Source: Beta vulgaris subsp. vulgaris
Lineage: Eukaryota > Streptophyta > Magnoliopsida > Caryophyllales > Amaranthaceae
NCBI RefSeq assembly: GCF_026745355.1
Contig: NC_079207.1
Span: 34,938,502-35,002,501 of the forward strand
Direction: 5' to 3'
DNA: 64,000 nt
The position numbers and the translations under genes were made by a program. The notes under the pieces were generated by a model, which made no database searches, had not been told where the DNA came from, and saw nothing but the letters and a program-made list of their open reading frames with translations. Shown here one piece after another: positions 42,601-54,981 of this stretch. The first letter of the stretch is position 1; each line of letters begins with the position of its first letter.

Positions 42601-45600
42601 TTGAATCCTCTCACAATAATCCAAAAAACAGATGCATTGATCACAACGCCCAGAATCTCCCAACATATTTGTCCCAATAGATAACCACACCAGTCCCTGA
42701 GGACCCCAGGTTTACCTCAAGAGGGCAACTAACAATAATGAACATATCGGCAATTCTTACCTTCTTCACCTTAATTCTTATCTCACTCCTCAGAAAATGA
42801 TACCTGACATCAATATGTTTAGTCCTTTCATGATGGACTTCATCCTTGGATAAGCATATTGCACTCAAGCTATCACAATACATAGTTGCCTGATCATGAT
42901 GTAGACACAAATCACTAACTACCCCTTTAATTAACTAGATTCCCTCTGTAGCTGCTTCTGTCAAGGCCATATACTCTGCCTCAGTAGTAGACAAAGTAAA
43001 TGTAGGTTGCAAAGTCGCTTTCCAACTTACAACATAACCACCAAGAGTGAACACATAACCAGTCATAGATCTCATAGCATCCACATCTCCAGCATAATCA
43101 GAATTAGAATATCCTGTAACTAAACATGCCATATCACCTCCGTAAATAAGACCAACATTTGACATACCTCTAAGATAATGAATGATCCTCTTGACTGCTT
43201 GCCAATGCTCCTTACTAGGATCACCCATGAACCAACTAAGAACACTGACTGCATGTGCAAGATCCGGCCTAGTGCACACCATAGCATACATCAAGCTCCC
43301 TACCGAAACAGACAAGTTGACTATTTGAGGCACTTAGAGTATCTATATGTTTTTCTGTTGACATGCCAAACCTTGACAATATTTTCTCAATATAGCCTTT
43401 CGGTGACAAGAAAAGCTTCTTCCGAACCCTCTCCCTACAAATCTCCATACCCAATGTCTTCCTTGTTGCATACAAATCCTTTATCTCAAATTCAACACTA
43501 AGAAGTTCCCTCAACCTTTGAACATCCAACTTGTTCCCAACAGCTATTAACATATCATCTACATATAACACTAAGTAAATGAAAGATGCATCTATCAGCT
43601 TGTTGCGATACACACAATAATCATATGGACTCCTGTTATAGCATAGCTTCATCATATAGCTATCAAATTTCTTGTGCCACTGCCTCAGAGACTGCTTTAG
43701 CCCATATAAAGACTTCTTCAACTTGCAAACATAATTTTCCTGTCCCGAAACATGGAACCCATCTGGTTGAGCCATGTATATCTCCTCCAACTCTCCATCT
43801 TGAAAAGTTGTTTTCACATCTAGCTGCTCAAACTCAAAATCATGAAGTGCAACTATTGCTAGTTGCACCCTAATGGAAGTATGTATGACTATAGGTGAAA
43901 ATATCTCATTGTACTCTACACCCTCCCTTTGTGTTTACCCTCTTGCAACTAGTCGAGCCTTATAGTTGACCCTCCCAGCAGATGTTATCCCCTCCTTTTT
44001 CTTGAAAATCCATTTACAAGTAACAATTTTACTCCTTGGAGGCTTAGGCACATGCTCCCAAGTCTCGTTCTTATGAAGTGATTCCATCTAATACCCCGTT
44101 GTAGCAAGCCAATGGGTAGACTGCATACATGTAACTGCTTCGCTGTATGTGGATGGCTTATAGACATCCACCTCCGCAGAAACATGTAGTGCATAAGCCA
44201 CCATATCTTCAAAAGCATACCTGTTTGGGGGTTTTCCAAAATTTGTCCTTATAGAACGCTCCCGAGCCAAGTTAGGCGCCTCTTCACTTAGTATTGAAGA
44301 TGGTAGTTATTCAAAAACAATGTGTTGATAATCATCACTCTCATACTGAGTTGCTTCCTGCTCCATCTGTTTAAGAACACTACCACTATTTGACACAATA
44401 ACATACTTCACAGTAGGATTAAACATAGAATTTTCATCAAAGACAACATTTCTACTAAGTATAACCCTACCCTCAGACGGAGACCAAATTCTATAACCCT
44501 TTACTCCATCCCATAACCCACAAACACTCCCTTATTAGCCCTTGGTTCCAACTTATGTTCATTTACATGATAGTAAACATTACAACCAAAAAACTCGCAT
44601 CTTTGAGTAATCTGCAGGCTTACCTAACCACATCTCATATGGTGTTTTCATATTGATCCTAGAGGGAGGTCCACGGTTGATCAGATAACATGATGTAGTG
44701 ACGGCTTCTCCCTATAACCTTCTAGTCATACCAGCATTACAGAGCATGCACCAAGCTCTCTCTATAAGTGTCTAATTCATTCGTTCTGCTACACCATTAT
44801 GCTGAGGTGTATTTCTGATAGTATGATGCCTAGCAATCCCTTTATTCTTACACAACTCTTCGAACTCAGATAAACAAAATTCCTGACCACTATTAGTTCG
44901 TAGCCTTTTGATCTTTTTCCCAATTTGATTTTCCACCAATGCCTTCCACTACTTGAAATTCTTGAAGCTTCACCTTTTAACTTCATGACAATTAACTAAG
45001 TCATTCTTGAAAAATCATTAATGAAAGATACAAAATACCTGTGACCTCCCAAAGACTCCACACGTGAAGGACCCTAACAATCAGAGCAGATATAATCCAG
45101 AGAACCTTTTGTCCTATGAATGCCCTTAGGAGACTTGCTACGATGTAGTTTCCCAAAAACACAATGCTCACAAAACTCCATGTTTGTGACCTTATGGCCA
45201 CCCAAAAGATCGACCTTGGAGAGGATTTGCATCCCTCTCTCACTCATATGCCCAAGTCTCAAGTGTCATAGCTTGGTCATATTCTCCTTTTGAATTTCAA
45301 ATGACGCAACAACCACTAGTAGAAAAACGACGATTTGCCTCCCCAGATTTGCGTCGCACTGAAACGGAAATGACGCAAAAACCCTATTTGCGTCGCACAT
45401 GAAGTAGAGTGCGACGCACATCATGTGTAAACGAGCACCAGGATAAGCTATCTGCGTCGCATCGACCAAAGGTGCGTTGCAAAAGCTTAATGTGCGTCGG
45501 ACCACGTTGCCCATACGACGCAAATGATTTTCACTATCTGCGTCGCATCGTAGTTGTGTGCGTTGCAAAAGACCAAATTGCGCCGGACCTCATGGCCCAT

Positions 45601-45652
45601 CCGACGCAGATTTGCGGCCCATCCAAATATTTAACCTAACTACTCACCGCGC

Positions 45653-45745
45653 CTCACTCCTCAAACCCTAAAACTCCTAAAACTCCCCTCTCGCGCCTCT
45701 CTCCTCAAACCCTAAAACTCCTAAAACTCTCGTGCCTCTCTCCTC
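45653..45745. repeat. Direct repeat in the CACTA leader
   Basis: CTCAAACCCTAAAACTCCTA occurs twice about 50 bp apart, each followed by AAACTC and CGYGCCTCTCTCCTC. Confidence 0.75.
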
Positions 45746-46207
45746 ACACGTTTCCCAGCCGCATCTCTCAAACACACTCTCTCTCCAAGGGTTTCTGTTT
45801 CCCCTCTCTCTCCATAAACACAAGTAGTAGATTACATAATCATATTCATTTGGTGTGATACTGTAAAAAGCACGCTAAAAAATTGGCGATACTGTAGATG
45901 AAGTATAATCAACCATTATTTGTGTTCCTAAAAAACATTACTTATTGTGGATTTCGAAGGCTCTTTTTATAATTGTATGTTATTCATCCAACTAAGAAGG
46001 GTTCGATTTCCGTTTTGATTCTCAGCCGCATCTCTCAGCACAATAACATTCTCAGCCGCATCACTCAAGCATCTTTTTCGTTTTGATTTCATTCTCAGCA
46101 CGATTTTTGTGCTTAGATTTCTCTGCGTCTTCATTCTGGTTTTTTGAAGATTTCGTTTTATTAGATTTCGTGCTTAGATCATTCTCTGCTTAGATTTCGT
46201 TTTGGCG

Positions 46208-46290
46208 ATTTGAAGAACGCGATTTGAAGAACGAGATTTGAAGAAAGAGATTGAAGAACGAGATTTGAAGAACGAGATTTGAAGAAGAAC
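46208..46290. repeat. GAAGAACGAGATTT tandem repeat
   Basis: About five copies of a 14-17 bp unit, then AAGAAGAACAAGG. Confidence 0.8.
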
Positions 46291-46537
46291 AAGGTTTTTG
46301 GCGATTTGTATTTTTAAAAAAAATATATTTAGTGAAATTTGTGTCGGTTAGATCTTGTTTTTTTAAGGTTCAATTTTTTAATTTCGTTTTTTTATGTTAG
46401 ATCTGAATTTTTCATTTTTGATATTTGTTAGATTTTTTTCGTTTCTTAATCGACGCAAGACAATTGTACCCTTGTTAGATCTCGTATTTTTTGTTGTATC
46501 TTGTTTATTGTATTTTATTTGTTTTTACTTATATTTT

Positions 46538-46735
46538 GTGTTAGATCTGATTTTTTTTGTTGAATTTTTGTCATTTCGTTTCTGGGTTTTTTGAGGAGAT
46601 ATTCTCTCAATATTCTACTGTTCGAGAATCGATTTCAGTTGCAGTATATTTTGTGTTAGATCTGATTTTTTTTGTTGAATTTTTGTCATTTCGTTTCTGG
46701 GTTTTTTAAGGAGATATTCTCTCAATCTTCTACTA
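46538..46735. repeat. 80-bp direct repeat, two copies
   Basis: TTTTGTGTTAGATCTGATTT through TCTGGGTTTTTT and GGAGATATTCTCTCAAT occurs at about 46537-46613 and 46649-46725, nearly identical. Confidence 0.8.
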
Positions 46736-48390
46736 CTGTTCTATGTTTGTTTCATGTATTAAGATAGGGAGGATGTGAAATTAGCTCACAATCTTGCCAT
46801 AAGAGCAAAGCTCACCTCGTTTTTTTTACCCTTTGTCAAAAAAAAAAAAAAAAAAAAAAAAATAAAATATTAATTTGCGTCGCACATAGTCCGAGGTGCG
46901 ACGCAAATCACTAATGTGCGTCGCACCTTAGGCTATGTGCGACGCACATTACCCTATGCATTACTCTGTAATTGGGCTGGGATAGCCATCTGCGTCGCAC
47001 CGTATACGAGTGCGACGCAAATAGCTAAACCATTTGCGTCGTTTCCACATACGACGCAGATCGTTTCTGAGTCATTTGCGTCGAGGGCTTTGGCGTCGCA
47101 CCAGAGTCCGACGCAAATAGACGCCTCAGATCCGACGCAAATTGCCTTTTCTGTACTAGTGAACAACTGAACCTGAGAGAGTAGAACCCTGCATAACATA
47201 CAAGGTACCACACTTGACCCCTTTCAATACAACCTTTGAACCCTTCCAGGCATACATAACTCCAACCCCACCTATCCGAACTCATTACTGTCTAACAAAC
47301 TAAGTGAAATCAGATTCTTGGTCATATGTGGAATATGCCTAACATTATTCAAAGTGTAGAATGTACCATCATGTGTCTGGATCTTGATAGAGCCTATTCC
47401 AACTATCTTACGGACTGCACTATTAGCCATTGAAATATTACCCCCATCTACTTGCTCATAAGTAGTAAACCACTCCCTATGGGGACTCATATGATACGAC
47501 GCTCCAGAATCAAGAACCCACACATCATTAGAATATGCTTGCTCATTAGCAACTAGAGCAAGATCATCCTCAAAATTCGAATTTTCTGCTGCAACAGCAG
47601 GAGAACTAGACCAAGATTTATTCTCCTGATGCTTCTTTTTAGGACATTCCATTTTCCAATGCCCTTTCTCCTTAGAGTAATTACATACATCATTAGGTTT
47701 AGGACCCCCTTTAGAATTTTCAGATTTCTTTAAATTATTTTTACAAGGTCCCTTACCACTACTACAGGCCACTACTCCAGAAGCTTGATTATATATACCT
47801 GTATTACCAGATGCCTTATGGCGCAATTCCCTAGTATGAAGAGATGATCTAACCTCTTCTAGGGACACATAATCTTTACCAACAATGAAAGAATTCGCAA
47901 AATTTTCATATGATAACGGTAAAGAAACAAGCAAAATTAAAACGGCATCCTTATCCTCCACCTTAACATCAATATTACGCAATTATAGCAAAATTATATT
48001 TAATTGATATAGGAGATCTCTAAGAGGCATACCTTCCTGCATTCGTAGGCTGAATAAACGTTGCTTCAAAAGCAACTTGTTGGTTAGAGATTTTGTCATA
48101 TACAAACTATTTAATTTCAACCACAAACCCGATGCGTTTTCCTCCTCCGCGACTTCAGTGATTATGTCATTAGGTAGACACAATATAATCATTGAATGAG
48201 CCTTTTCCTCCAAAGTGGTCATCTCAGCGTAACTGAATGTGTTGAATTCTTCGTCAACGGTGCCCACAACCCCTCTTGCTTCAGTAAAGCCCGCATCTTG
48301 ATTTGCCACAAGCTAAAACTATTCCTTCAAGTGAATTTATCAATCTTCACATCCATCCCAGACATCTTTCTCACATAGTTCGAATACAAA

Positions 48391-48403
48391 GCTCTTGATA
48401 CCA
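48391..48403 (-). promoter_or_regulatory. Primer-binding site (minus strand)
   Basis: TGGTATCAAGAGC on the minus strand, identical to that at 25491-25503. Confidence 0.8.
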
Positions 48404-48405
48404 AT

Positions 48406-49172
48406 TTTTTCTAACGGACGTGAAGAAGAAATGAATAATGAATGTAAAACAATGAAAAACAGACAACAAATTTACGTGGTTCACCAATTTGGCTAAGTCC
48501 ACGAGCAGAGAGAGAGTATATTTTATTATGTGAGGAAAACCAAATTACAGAGAGAATTAGAATAAATTCGTGGCCTAAAATAATTAGGCAAATAACTTAT
48601 TTATACTCCCGCGTCGAAAATGCGTTTTTCGGAGAAAACGGGCCACCACCCGATTGGGTCAGGCGACATCCTCCCGATCAGGCGGTAATACTAACCCCAA
48701 AATTGTTGCAGGCCCGATTGGGCGAAACTCGCACTGTCATAGTTCGGTGAGTACGCCTGATCGGACGGCTTCCCAAAACAGCTATTGAAAAAACGTTCTT
48801 GGGCCTGATTGGGCGACCTCGCCCGAACCGATCAGGCAGCACTCCATAACTTCATTTTAACTTATTTTGTCGAACACATTCAAGGCATTAATCTTACAGT
48901 CCTTTACCAAAGTTCAGTACAACGTAATACATCTAATTTTAATACAAAAGAATGTGCACTAGGTCTTAGATAGTGTGCATCTCAAATTTATGATTGAAGA
49001 AAAGATTTCGCAAACACAATATTCAAAAGTGGACATCTGACTTAATTTCACTACCGAACAATTTTTTGAGATGTATGGAAATCTTGGGTTACTTTTTCTC
49101 AGGTTCAATATCTAAAACCCTACTTCACTTCTTCACTACCCGTCCACCCTACCCCATCTCTGGTTGTTGACT
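48406..49172 (-). repeat. 5' LTR
   Basis: A TATA-like GAGTATAAATAAG on the minus strand near 48597-48609 precedes the leader. Upstream are GC-rich CCCGATTGGGCG/CCGATCAGGCGG motifs, like the CCGACCGGGCG blocks of the first element. The outer edge near GGTTGTTGACT (49172) is placed by alignment with the 3' LTR. Confidence 0.78.
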
Positions 49173-50589
49173 ATAATGAACCCAGATAATAGCTACCATG
49201 AGGCTATCACTTGCCCACGAGAAACATTCATATAGCTTAAATGCAACTATAATAACTTACAAACTACAATGACATCTGTCTGTAAAAATAAGCAAATATA
49301 TTACATACTCAATAACTACTATCAAGGTCTTCTACTTTTGCATAGAGTTTACTCACTCGGAAGGCTTTAGCATTACTAACTAGAAATTACCTCAAAATCG
49401 TGACAATTACCAATTTACCATAACAAGCCAAATAATCATTCGTCTACCAACAAGCATGGCTCATTTACTACCTTACTCGATTAATATTAATATCAAATCC
49501 GGAAGCTTCTATATTTATATGAGGAACATTAAGAAAGCTATACAAATTAATCAGTTATTCATTTAATGCAATTCATTAACCAATAAAAACAAAACAAAAA
49601 GATTGGAACTCACGAAAATAAGGGAACTAAAAAAACCGATTTTTAAACTAACAAAATGGAAACCTGCAAAATGAGGAGCAACTAGATCTGCGTCGAGTTG
49701 AGGAGCAACAAATTGGTGTTGATGTTAAAAACCCTAGATTCACACCTTGGTTGGTTAGTGGTGTTCATGTCTCCATTAGACCTGATTATTGGATAACATA
49801 GTCCAATGGCTAAAGGGTTAGAGTCAAATTTACAAGGGTTAGAGTCAAATTTACAATGGGTAATAAAGAAACCCAGTAATTTTGAAAAATAAAATAGGTT
49901 TTGTAAAAACAATTACATATCGGATTCACATTCATTTTAACTCATTTTTGGCTTTCTTTGCTCCTTTTTTCTTGCTCGTTTATGGGCCCGCCTATTATCG
50001 ACCCGCTACCCATTTGGCCTGACCCGCTACGAATCCTTTATGAGACGACCCTCTTATGACCCGACCTGCTTTCGACCGGCATTGGCCCTGACCTGACCTG
50101 CCCAATAACTAGGTCTAGTCTTTGTGAATGGTGATTTATGAGAGAGGAGTGCTTGGTGTTCATGGGTGTTGATGGCGAACGCATGAGAGAGGGCTAGCAT
50201 CAAATTAGGCGACGTGAGTAAGAGGGCTGAATGGGGAGCACCGTCACTTGAGAGATGTTGATGAGGGGATGAGAGAAAGAGGAGAAAATGACGGCGAGGT
50301 GAACACCGTGCCATTTTGTGGTAGACAAACGTTGGGTTACATGACAGGGGCTAGGGTTTTGTTGACGAGAGGGGGGGAAAGGATGGGTGAAAGAAGAGAA
50401 GAAGGGGAGAAAGGGTTTTGTTAAGGGGGGTGCATGCCTGCATGGAATACATACTTGCTTCTTTCACCTTGTCATTTTTGGGAGTAACAGATCTGCTTGG
50501 GACGAAACGGATCATCTAATAAAAATCGATCCTGTTTTGGGACAAATAGATTAGTTTCGTTGTGACATTTAGGGTTTTCAACTAGTGAT
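49173..50589. other. AT-rich DNA with an ACCCGCTAC-type motif stretch
   Basis: 49173-49980 shows nothing recognisable apart from a 17-bp tandem duplication GGGTTAGAGTCAAATTTAC near 49817. 49985-50120 has repeated GACCCGCTAC/GACCTGACC words like 26230-26460, typical of hAT MITE interiors. 50120-50460 is purine-rich, gene-leader-like on the minus strand; its 86-codon frame matches nothing known to me. Confidence 0.4.
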
Positions 50590-50900
50590 ATTATCTTATT
50601 TAATTAGATGAGTTCCTTAGGTCTTAATTAACAGTAATAACATGTGGGTGATATAAATCATGCATAGAACAATCATAACAACATGAATATTATATACAAA
50701 AAAGAGAAAAGAGGTTAGAATGTAAAACAATAATGTTCAATTATTAATTATCTACATCATGACAAGAAATTGTTAGTAACTTCAAGAAAAACAAAATAAA
50801 ATGAATTATTCAAGGACCCTCAGGACTATATCTATGCGACTTAAGTCTGCGAGCGTAACGACCTTCGAGGAGACAAATCTTGAAGCGAAAAGATCAATAG
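50590..50900 (-). repeat. Inverted partner of the 40580-40920 fragment
   Basis: Reverse complement shares AGTCCTGAGGGTCCTTGAA, TTGAAGTTACTAACA, ATGATGTAGAT, CCACATGTTATTACTGTTAA and AAGACCTAAGGAACTC in the same order as 40600-40900. Both are remnants of one LTR-type repeat. Confidence 0.65.
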
Positions 50901-51124
50901 AAGCACGAATGTATGTGTGTGTTTGATTGTGTTTGTTATAATTGTTTAGTACGTGGAAGTATGTGAGATTTCATAAATTAGGAGGACAAGTGTATCCGAA
51001 GTACTAAAGCATATGAGAATTTTATGGAAAAATCGTATGAAAATTGCGCCTTCGATTCGAGAAATCAAGGCCTATCTCTGTGAAAAAAAAATCGTATGAA
51101 AAAAAATTGCGCGTCACACAGAAG

Positions 51125-51400
51125 ATGAGCTAGGCGCACATCTCTGTGAGACGCACATTTACAAGTGTCAGCCACATATTGGTGCGCCTGACGCAACAAG
51201 ACCAATCAGCTGCATACACGTGGCACGCGTTTAAAAAAGATAGAATAGACAACCTGTGTGACGCACCGAGTAGTGCACTAGGTGCACGACTTTGTTTGAG
51301 AGTAATGCACTAGGCGCACGAATCTGTGTGACACACAGAGCCACGTGTCAGGCGCAAATTGGTGCGCTTGACAGGAAGCAACCAACATATGGCGCACGTG
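51125..51400. repeat. Tandem GTGCGCC/CACGTG-rich repeat
   Basis: Two units of about 190 bp share GCGCACRAATCTGTG-like sequence, GTGTCAG(G/C)C, ATTGGTGCGC(C/T)TGAC and CACGTGG. It sits where the U3 of the adjacent LTR fragment would be if that fragment reads leftward. Confidence 0.6.
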
Positions 51401-52386
51401 GTGAAAATATCTCATTGTACTTTAGACCCTCCCTTTTTTTTACCCTCTTGCACCCCGTCGAGCGTTATAGTTGACCCTCTCTGCAGATGTTATCCCCTCC
51501 TTTTTCTTGAACACCCATTTACAAGTAACAATTTTACTCCTTGGAGGCTTAGCCACATCCTCCCAAGTCTCGTTCTCATGAAGTGATTCCATCTAATCCC
51601 CCATTGCAGCAAGCCAATGGGTAGACTCCATACATGTAATTGCTTCCCTGTATGTGGATGGCTCATAGACATCCACCTCCGCAGCAACATGTAGTGCATA
51701 AGCCACCATATCTTCAAAAGCATACCTGTTTGGGGGGTTTCCCAAAATCTGTCCTTATAGAATGCTCCCCAGCCAAGCTAGGCGCCTCTTCACTTGGTAT
51801 TGAAGACGGTAGTTATTCAGAAACAATGTGTTAATAATCATCACTCTCATAGTGAGTGACTTCTTGCGCCACCTGTTTATGAACACTACCACTATTTGAC
51901 ACAACAATGGACTTCAAAGTAGGATTAAACATAGAATTTTCATCAAAGACAACATTTCTACTAAGTATAACCCTATCCTCAGACGGAGACCAAATTCTAT
52001 AACCCTTTACTCCATCCTATAACCCACAAACACTCCCTTATTAGCCCTTGGTTCCAACTTACGTTCATTTACATGATAGTAAACATTACAACCAAAAACT
52101 CGCATCTCTGAGTAATCTGCAGGCTTACCTAACCACATCTCATATGTTTTCTTCATATTGATCCCAGAGGGAGGTCCACGGTTGATCAGATAACATGATG
52201 TACTGACGGCTTCTCCCTATAACCTTTTAGTCATACCAACATTATAGAGCATGCACCAAGCTCTCTCTCTAGAAGTGCCAAATTCATTCGTTCTACTACA
52301 CCATTCTGCTGAGGTGTATTTTTGACAGTATGATGCCTAGCAATCCCTTCATTCTTACAGAACTTTTCGAACTCAGACAAGCAAAT
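51401..52386 (-). pseudogene. 986-bp copy of copia pol (integrase to RT linker)
   Basis: Aligns without net length change to 43894-44879 of the Tork-like element, roughly 92% identical over the first 350 bp. It carries the same minus-strand remnants (MLLKIWWLMHYMLLRRWMSM and the SKEGITSAGRVNYKA-type region). No LTR, gag or RT core accompanies it, so it is a truncated second copy. Confidence 0.82.
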
Positions 52387-52689
52387 TTGTAGCAAGTTTC
52401 CTAAGGGCATTCATACATATGTTGCCAGGCTTTTTGGCTAAACGCGGGCTTAAGATTTTCTTTTATCACTTGAAATCCGAAAACTTAATATTATGGATTA
52501 GAAATCTAATTTCAATTTATTTATGAAAATATTTATTAAAAATTATAAATAAAACAATTTGGCTTTGGGATTGAAATATTTTAAATGGATTCAATATTTT
52601 TATGGGCTCAAAATACAATTAATTATGATCATGAATAATTAATCGGGCTTTAAAATAAGACTTTGAAATACGATTATATGTCTACACAT
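52387..52689. other. Spacer between two copia remnants
   Basis: AT-rich DNA; nothing recognised. Confidence 0.4.
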
Positions 52690-53871
52690 AGGAATCTAAA
52701 AGAGGAAGTGAATATGGATGTTCCTCACCCTTTGAACAAAGTTTACAAGCTTGTGAAGTCTTTATATGGATTTCAGCTAGGTTAAAGGCAACGGTTTGCC
52801 AAGCTTATAAGGGAGCTACTACTCCAAGGCTTCATTCAATCTAAGAATGATTATTCCCTATTTGTCCAACATACAACTAATCATGTCACTATCGTGGTTG
52901 TATATATAGATGGTACCTTCATCACAGGCATGATTTATGTGTCATTCATCATATTAAGACTCGCTTGGGTAATATCTTTAGTATCAAGGACTTGCGGACA
53001 CTGAGCTACTTCTTTGGCATTCAACTTGGGTTCCTTGACTCTAATATATCCCTAACTCAAAAAAAATTCACTAAAGAGTTGTTGCTTGTTGGTGGCATTT
53101 CTACTACAAAGGTCATTGCTATTCCATTTCCTACAATTTCAAATTGTCAGCTACAGAAGGTGTTCTATAGAGTAATCCTATTAAGTCTAGATGTTTCGAT
53201 GGCAAACTAAACTTCCTCACTCACACAAGATATGACTTGTCTTACACAATGTAACATCTTAGTATGTTCTTGCAAAATCTTAGAGTTCCTTACTATCAAG
53301 CTCTAGTCCATTTCCTTAAATATGTGGCTTGTACTATAGGCCAAGGCATTCTTTTTCATGCCAGTGATCACTAACCTTTCAAGCTCATTTAGATTCACAC
53401 TAGGGTGCTTGCACAGACTCTAAATTTTATATTTCAGGTTGTGTCTTGCTTCGAGGTAATTCTTCAGTGAGATGGAAGTTTAAGAAACAAAAGTATTGTT
53501 TGTAAAACTTCATCAAATGTAGAGTACAAAGCAATTTAAGCTGCTTCTCGCAACTAGAGTGACTTGGCTAGTTAGATTGCTTGAAGAGCTTGGTGTCTTC
53601 AATCTCATGCCTGCAACTTTATATTGTGACAACCAGAGGTCTATGTATATAGCCAAGAATCCAGTACAACATGAAAGGACAACCAAGCGCATAGAGATTA
53701 ATGTGTATTTTACAAGAGATAGGATTTGGGAAGACTTGTTGCACCTCACCTACTTGCTTATCTTTTCACAGCTTTCTAATGTATATACCAAGATTCTCCC
53801 CTCTCAGCAGTTCAATTATCTTCTTTCCGAACTTAGCATGGTTGATATCCTGCCTAGTTCAAGGGGAAGGG
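52690..53871 (+). pseudogene. Copia RT and RNase H remnant of another lineage
   Basis: Plus strand KEEVNMDVPHPLNKVYKLVK SLYGF is the RT stretch preceding the active site. GFIQSKNDYSLFVQHTTNHV then VVVYIDGTFITG shows the YVDD box mutated to YIDG. SIKDLRTLSYFFGIQLGF and NISLTQKKFTKELL follow. RNase H has WLVRLLEELGV, ATLYCDNQRSMYIAKNPVQH ERTK-like and SNVYTKILPSQQF. Many stops. Not the same lineage as the two Tork-like elements. Everything upstream of RT is missing. Confidence 0.82.
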
Positions 53872-54125
53872 TGTTAAAGATTCTACTCCTGCTGATGACA
53901 GATTATTGCAACAGCTACCTCAACCACTTGAAGCTGTCACATAATGTGATGTAACAAATTAAAATGCCATCTCAACTCTACCCTCTTGCTAGGTCATAGA
54001 TCTCTACTCTCTTCCTTTCATTCATTCCTTATGTAAACATGTAATAGCATAGTTTATAAATCCCGAGCTTTGAATATGAGAGCAATGGGAGAATCAATCA
54101 TTATTGGTGCTCTTGCTATTGTTTG
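53872..54125 (+). repeat. 3' LTR of the copia remnant
   Basis: Begins TGTTAAAGATTC right after the polypurine tract AAGGGGAAGGG (53861-53871). The right edge is a guess because the mate LTR is absent. Confidence 0.5.
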
Positions 54126-54328
54126 ATGATGATTTCTTCTTGCGCTAAAATCTAACTGGTGAATAAAGTGAAGATTAATTATATATAAAAGCTAAAATAT
54201 AAAATATACTTGCTCCAATATTTTTTCTTATAACATCAAAATATGGTACGAGAATTGAGTAGATGAAAGAGATATAGATAAATAAAGAAAAGGACCTCCA
54301 TCACACTATGCGCTAAGATATAGAAAGA

Positions 54329-54981
54329 CTAGCATTTTTTGCATGCAACGCATGCGTGTCCGGTTAACTTTTTTGATTTTCTCAATTAGTTATTGTTTAG
54401 TGTTACAAAATAATTGATTTGAATATATATTTGTAATTATTATTAATTTTTTAACTATATTTTTTCTTAAATCAATGCTTCATTGGTTTTTTTCGTTATT
54501 TGTTCATCATTATTCAAATATAATATTAAGAGAAAGAACTATACAACAGAAGAAAGTTTGTGCTCAAATAAAGTGGAAAAATTTGTGTATCAGGTTCAAT
54601 CGTCGAAAAGAGTTTGATTTACATAATAGATATTACTGAAGAATAATCAACGATTAGGTTTTGAATATTATGAGTATAATTATCAATATGAAATTCGAAT
54701 ATTTATTTTTTCTTCTAGTTGTGTCAATCAAGTTATATTGTCATTTTAATTTTTAATAGAGTTTTTCACACATAGATTAGAAGAGGAAATCATTCTCCTT
54801 AATTTAATATTTAATTAAAATTTCAAATTCAATTCTTTTATTAACTTGTTCAATATATATGGCATGTAGGGGGAATAAAGATTATTTAATGTATATGATA
54901 ACTTAAATATTAAGGGTATATTAGACTTTTTAAGAGGAATTAAATACCATCTTCCTCCCCCCTTCACTTATATAATAAAGA
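54329..54981 (-). mobile_element. Non-autonomous Helitron, 653 bp
   Basis: On the minus strand it starts TCTTTATTATATAAGTG (ending at 54981). It finishes with the hairpin ACGCATGCGTTGCATGC-type sequence, AAAAAATG and CTAG at 54329, between host A (54328) and T (54982). Same family as 28708-29286. Confidence 0.75.

Larger units (their letters stand above)
45314..47161. mobile_element. 1.85-kb non-autonomous CACTA element
   Basis: CACTAGTAGAAAAACGACG on the left, (reverse complement) CACTAGTACAGAAAAGGCAA on the right, flanked by AAC at 45311-45313 and 47162-47164. Subterminal regions (45345-45605 and 46874-47150) are packed with TGCGTCGCA/TGCGACGCA in both orientations. The interior is a leader-like segment (CCTCTCTCCTCAAACCC, 45650-45800) and intron-like T-rich DNA, without transposase. 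Confidence 0.93.
42641..48365 (-). pseudogene. Copia gag-pol, interrupted and frameshifted
   Basis: Minus strand from ATG 48365. Gag: MTTLEEKAHSMIILCLPNDI, SLYMTKSLTNKLLLKQRLFS, then LLVSLPLSYENFANSFIVGK. The knuckle CNYSKEKGHWKMEC has its second Cys replaced by Ser. Protease VWVLDSGASYHM (about 47520) is intact. The frame stops at the CACTA insert (47161-45314). Integrase resumes HLRLGHMSERGMQILSK, MEFCEHCVFGKLHR, DYICSDC (45270-45070) and decays to 43985. RT is at 43868-43269: QLDVKTTFQDGELEEIYMAQ, KKSLYGLKQSLRQWHKKFD and YLVLYVDDMLIA. RNase H is at 43333-42641: TGYSNSDYAGDVD, LSTTEAEYMALTEA and MYCDSLSAICLSKDEVHHER. Several stops and frameshifts. Confidence 0.9.
41673..49172 (-). mobile_element. 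Tork-like copia element carrying a CACTA insertion
   Basis: Minus strand: 5' LTR 49172-48406, primer site 48403-48391, gag-pol 48365-42641, polypurine tract 42600-42587, 3' LTR 42560-41673. Interrupted by a CACTA element at 45314-47161. Related to the gag-only element at 23070-34747 in LTR leader, primer site, gag and tract. No target duplication found. Confidence 0.88.
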
